Below are positions 60,725 through 64,000 of a stretch of DNA of 64,000 nucleotides, one piece after another (positions within the stretch are counted from its first letter, which is position 1; every line of letters starts with the position of its first letter). The position numbers were made by a program, and so were the translations under genes. Below the pieces are notes generated by a model that ran no database searches, was not told the DNA's origin, and saw only the letters and a program-made list of their open reading frames with translations. Source of the stretch: Butyricimonas synergistica DSM 23225 (GTDB lineage: Bacteria; Bacteroidota; Bacteroidia; Bacteroidales; Marinifilaceae); assembly GCF_000379665.1 (NCBI RefSeq), contig NZ_KB903369.1, positions 124,202 through 188,201 of the forward strand, read 5' to 3'.

Positions 60725-63097
60725 ATGAAGATTATATTCAAGATAGCAAAAACGGAATTGCGGGATTTGTTTTATTCCCCAATAGCCTGGTTGATTTTAA
60801 TCATATTCACGTTCCAGACCGGAATGTTATTTTCCGGTATGATTTCGCAAATAGTAGGTTTCCAAGCCATGGGGGGAGGAGGAGGAGAAGGAAATTTGAC
60901 GTTGGGGATTTTTGGCGGTCAACGGGGTTTGTGTGTGGCGGTACAATCCTACCTGTATCTTTATATCCCATTGCTGACGATGGGAGTGATGAGCCGGGAG
61001 TTGGGGAGTGGTTCCATCAAGTTGTTGTATTCCTCTCCGGTGACGAATGCCCAGATTATTTTTGGGAAATATCTCGCTATGATGATCTACGGGTTGGTAT
61101 TGATGGGCGTGTTGCTCGTTTACGGTATTTACGGCATGTTCACGATAGAGGGGGCAGATGTGCCGGTTATCCTGACGGCTATCCTCGGTTGTTACCTGTT
61201 GTTGTGCGCTTACGTGGCGGTGGGTGTGTTCATGTCGAGCCTGACTTCTTACCAGATCGTGGCTGCCGTGGGCACGCTGGCGGTACTTGCCGTGTTGACT
61301 TACGTGAAAGGTTTGTGGCAAACGGTGCCTTTCGTTCGGGAAATCACGTACTGGTTCGGTATTACGGGACGGTCGGATAATTTTATGAACGGTCTGATTT
61401 GCAGCGAGGATGTGCTTTATTTCGTGGTAGTGGTGCTTTTGTTCCTGTTGATGACGGTCATTCGTTTGCAGGGCAGACGGCAGAAGGTGGGTTTCTTGAC
61501 CTCGGTCGGTAAATACGTGGGCGTGTGGGGAATTGCCGTGGTATTGGCTTTCGTTTCTTCCCGCCCGGTATTCAAGTGCTATTATGATGCGACCCACACG
61601 AAGAAGAATACGCTGACGCCGAACAGCCAGGCTATCATCGAGCAATTGAAAGGCGGTTTGACGATCACCACTTACGCGAATATCCTTGATGCGAACGGCT
61701 GGGTGGCTTATCCCGCGAATTATAATTCGGATATGCTTCTTTTCGAGCAATATACCCGCTTCAAGCCGGAGATCAAGATGAAATACGTGCTCTATTATGA
61801 CACGGTGAAGAACGATTATCTCGAAAGGGCTTACCCGGGGATGAGTTACAAGGAGAAAGCAGAGAAGGTGATCGAGGAGAATAAATTGAACCCGAAGAAG
61901 GTTTTGTCGCCGGAAGAGATCCGGAAGATTGTTGATTTGAGAACGACGGAGGGAAATCGCACGGTGCGTTTGTTGGAACGGGAATCGGGAGAGAAGACTT
62001 TCTTGAGATTTTATGATGATCATATACGTGTGCCTTACGAACCGGAGATCTCTGCCGCGTTGAAACGTTTGGTGATGAAGGAATTGCCCACAATCGGGTT
62101 CCTTACCGGTCACGGTGAGCGTGAGACGAATCGTCCCGGCGATCGGAATTATTGTATGTTTACCCATTTGCCCACGTTGCGCCCGGCTTTGGTGAATCAA
62201 GGATTTGATTACAAGGAGGTGACATTGGAGAAGGAGATTCCCGCGGACATCAATATTTTGGTTATCGCCGAGATGCGAGAGCCCATGACGGAGGCGGAGA
62301 AGGTCAATTTTGACAAGTATGTTGCCCGCGGGGGGAACTTGATGATTGTCGGGGAACCGGGTCGTCAGGGGGTGATGAGCCCGGTGCTTGACCCGTTCGG
62401 GGTGCGCCTGGTGGATGGTTTCCTGATCCAGCCGGAAAAGAAGAAAAGCCCGGAAGAGGAGAAGCGCAATAACCGGAACCTCGGTCCGTTTGCCGGTTTC
62501 GTGGCACCGAAGTTGCCGATAGATGTGCTTATTTCACAACCGACCTTGGAGGCAGAGGCGTTGTCGTACCCTTTTGGTGATTTGAAGCCTCGCGGTTTCG
62601 TGGTGGCGATGCCTACGGCTGCCGGTTTGGAGTACTCGACGGATAAGGGCTTTGAAGTGATCCCGTTGCTCATGTCGGATTCGACCTGTTGGAACGAGGT
62701 GGAGCACACGGATATCGTGGATCAAGAGATCGTGTGTAATCCTGCCGCCGGAGAGGTGCAGAAGTCTTACCCGCTGGCGTTGGCGTTATCCCGTAAAGTA
62801 GGTGACCGGGAGCAAAAAATTGTGATTCTCGGTGATGCCGATTGCTTGAGCGACGGGGAACTGACCCGTAACCGGAGTCCTTACATGGCGGCTAATTACG
62901 GGATCGTTCAGGGAAGTTTCTTCTGGATGTCGGATGGCGAGGTGCCGATTGACGTGAGACGCCCAAAGGCACGGGACGGAAGGGTAAACGTGGGAGATAC
63001 CGGGGTCGAGATCCTGAATTATGCCTTGATGGGCGGTTTCCCGGGATTGCTATTTATTATTTATATGTTGATCTGGTTGAGGAGAAGAGGTAGGTAG
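60725..63097 (+). CDS. GldF-GldG-type fused ABC permease/auxiliary protein (copy 2)
   Basis: This 790-aa paralogue of the 57392 protein has the same layout: permease part from MKIIFKIAKTELRDLF, TM near 265, extracytoplasmic region with LTPNSQAIIEQLKGGLTITT, IGFLTGHGERETNRPGDRNY and GDADCLSDGELTRNR, last TM and WLRRRGR. It differs from copy 1 mainly in the first periplasmic loop (a Gly-rich GGGGGEG here) and around 590-640. The divergence contrasts with its near-identical ATPase partner, which suggests that the two permeases were kept for different roles. Confidence 0.88.
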   Translation: MKIIFKIAKTELRDLFYSPIAWLILIIFTFQTGMLFSGMISQIVGFQAMGGGGGEGNLTLGIFGGQRGLCVAVQSYLYLYIPLLTMGVMSRELGSGSIKLLYSSPVTNAQIIFGKYLAMMIYGLVLMGVLLVYGIYGMFTIEGADVPVILTAILGCYLLLCAYVAVGVFMSSLTSYQIVAAVGTLAVLAVLTYVKGLWQTVPFVREITYWFGITGRSDNFMNGLICSEDVLYFVVVVLLFLLMTVIRLQGRRQKVGFLTSVGKYVGVWGIAVVLAFVSSRPVFKCYYDATHTKKNTLTPNSQAIIEQLKGGLTITTYANILDANGWVAYPANYNSDMLLFEQYTRFKPEIKMKYVLYYDTVKNDYLERAYPGMSYKEKAEKVIEENKLNPKKVLSPEEIRKIVDLRTTEGNRTVRLLERESGEKTFLRFYDDHIRVPYEPEISAALKRLVMKELPTIGFLTGHGERETNRPGDRNYCMFTHLPTLRPALVNQGFDYKEVTLEKEIPADINILVIAEMREPMTEAEKVNFDKYVARGGNLMIVGEPGRQGVMSPVLDPFGVRLVDGFLIQPEKKKSPEEEKRNNRNLGPFAGFVAPKLPIDVLISQPTLEAEALSYPFGDLKPRGFVVAMPTAAGLEYSTDKGFEVIPLLMSDSTCWNEVEHTDIVDQEIVCNPAAGEVQKSYPLALALSRKVGDREQKIVILGDADCLSDGELTRNRSPYMAANYGIVQGSFFWMSDGEVPIDVRRPKARDGRVNVGDTGVEILNYALMGGFPGLLFIIYMLIWLRRRGR

Positions 63098-63125
63098 TAT
63101 TGTTTTTTGTGTTTTTTGAAAGTTA

Positions 63126-63174
63126 CGGTCAGGTAGTGGGGAAGGTTGCTCGCTGTCTGACCGTGCTTTTTTAG
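63126..63174 (+). terminator. Terminator of operon 2
   Basis: CGGTCAG (63126-63132) pairs with CTGACCG (63157-63163), followed by TGCTTTTTT. The left arm and the GTGGGG after it resemble the operon 1 terminator at 47413. The following 75 bases to 63248 hold no gene. Confidence 0.65.
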
Positions 63175-63248
63175 GGGAAGTTTTGAGAGATGAAAGTTTA
63201 TAATTGTAATGTAAACTACTTAATGTTAAATATTTAAATTTTAAGTAG

Positions 63249-64000
63249 ATGAATGCACGTGACTTTTTACATGTAGTTTTTCACGAAGCGAAGTTGCAAA
63301 GCCGTAGTTGGTTGTTTCGACTCTTCGTGTTGTTTTCTTTGGTCTTTATTGTATGTTGTCACGTGTACTGGCAGGGGCAGAATTGTGAACATTGGCGGAT
63401 GGTAGCTTTTCCTTGCTCCTTGCCCTTGATGAACGCTTATCTTTTTAGCTTGATACAGGGGTTATTTCTGTCGCTGATGGTTGCCGGTTTGCCTTCTCGG
63501 ATGTTGAGCCGGGGGGAGATGGAGGCAATACACGTTCGACTGGTATCTAACGTCACATTCTTTTTGGGTAGTTTGGCGGGGATTGGGTTATTGTTTCTTT
63601 GCTTGAATATGGTGGTGATTGTGGCGACGGTGTTCCTTGTTCACATGACGAGCTTGGCGGAGTATTCTTTCGGTTACTATTTGTTTTATTTATTGACATT
63701 GAACATACCCGCATGGGTGATCGTGGCGGGTTTCGGGACTTGGACCAGTTTTTACACGGGGTCGCGGATACTTTCTATCTTTTTGTCGGTGGCATGGTGG
63801 TTGGGGTGTTTGTTCTGGTTGCCTTACCATTTTCATGGTACGCTGGATTATTTAGGTAGCGGAATCCCTAATTTGTTTTCAAATTTGGTCGGTCACGTGA
63901 ACTTGCGGTTGTACTTGTTGCAGCGTGCGGGTTGGTTGCTGATGGGGGGAGGATTGCTGTTCCTTTGCGTGCGTCGAATGATGCGGCTTCCGAATGTTGA
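63249..64000 (+). CDS. Third ABC-2-like permease related to the giant fusions (3' end outside window)
   Basis: An open frame runs from the ATG at 63249 to the window edge (250 codons visible). It starts MNARDFLHVVFHEAKLQSRS and continues with WLFRLFVLFSLVFIVCC, matching the RSWLFRLFF start of the giants. Later PLMNAYLFSLIQG, IPNLFSNLVGH and LYLLQRAGWLL parallel VNAYLF, LPNVFSSVTGH and YLLQR in the giant at 6723. Six hydrophobic segments are visible. Whether the peptidase-like and golvesin-like parts follow cannot be seen. It lies 151 bases after the ABC/GldFG module and its terminator. Confidence 0.75.
   Translation, partial: MNARDFLHVVFHEAKLQSRSWLFRLFVLFSLVFIVCCHVYWQGQNCEHWRMVAFPCSLPLMNAYLFSLIQGLFLSLMVAGLPSRMLSRGEMEAIHVRLVSNVTFFLGSLAGIGLLFLCLNMVVIVATVFLVHMTSLAEYSFGYYLFYLLTLNIPAWVIVAGFGTWTSFYTGSRILSIFLSVAWWLGCLFWLPYHFHGTLDYLGSGIPNLFSNLVGHVNLRLYLLQRAGWLLMGGGLLFLCVRRMMRLPNV

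Noticed and set aside
63599-63859. 86-codon open frame near the right edge
   Set aside because: It lies inside, and out of frame with, the third giant-type permease that starts at 63249.

Overview
The window reads as chromosomal DNA of a Bacteroidota gut bacterium, order Bacteroidales, probably Odoribacteraceae (Butyricimonas/Odoribacter-like). The evidence is SusC/SusD pairs with an ECF sigma/FecR switch, ExbB-ExbD-ExbD, GldF/GldG-like ABC proteins, a Bacteroidetes-type arginine operon headed by a GNAT enzyme, and promoters of the TTTG / TAnnTTTG type. The genus is inferred from the style of the SusC N-termini. I see no rRNA, insertion sequence, integrase or CRISPR array.

1-20.6 kb, envelope export: the end of an ABC-2 permease is followed by a tripartite RND efflux operon (adaptor, pump, outer-membrane factor). 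Next come two tandem giant proteins (about 1170 aa) that join a 7-TM ABC-2-like permease to a large extracytoplasmic region resembling an M1 peptidase without its zinc motif, ending in a golvesin-like beta domain. A second, paralogous RND operon and a DUF2807 adhesin-like protein follow. Palindromic intergenic repeats lie behind both outer-membrane factor genes.

20.6-29.6 kb: a convergent S41 peptidase lipoprotein, then the arginine operon GNAT-argG-argC-argD-argB-argE/argH. Candidate ArgR boxes overlap or precede its promoter. The last two genes form one 799-codon reading frame because the inter-cistronic spacer is read through. No carbamoyltransferase gene is present.

29.6-38.9 kb: a candidate small transcript (30-aa membrane microprotein, structured RNA and strong terminator), an NtrC-type sigma-54 response regulator with a convergent, 3'-overlapping hybrid kinase, tRNA-Arg(CCG), an exbB-orf-exbD-exbD energising cluster, asparaginase and a TatD hydrolase.

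38.9-64 kb: an ECF sigma gene preceded by four 11-bp tandem repeats. Operon 1 is susC-susD-DUF4843-PKD-like. Operon 2 is fecR-susC-susD-DUF4843-PKD-like and runs on without a terminator into two tandem copies of an ABC ATPase plus a GldF-GldG-type fusion protein. A third giant-permease homologue starts at the right edge. Upstream of susC1 is a collapsed fecR relic carrying the same promoter-like motif and leader hairpin as the intact fecR-susC2 junction. One sigma/FecR pair therefore probably controls both operons. The most notable undescribed assembly is this SusCD + ABC/Gld + giant permease-golvesin set, whose function I cannot assign.
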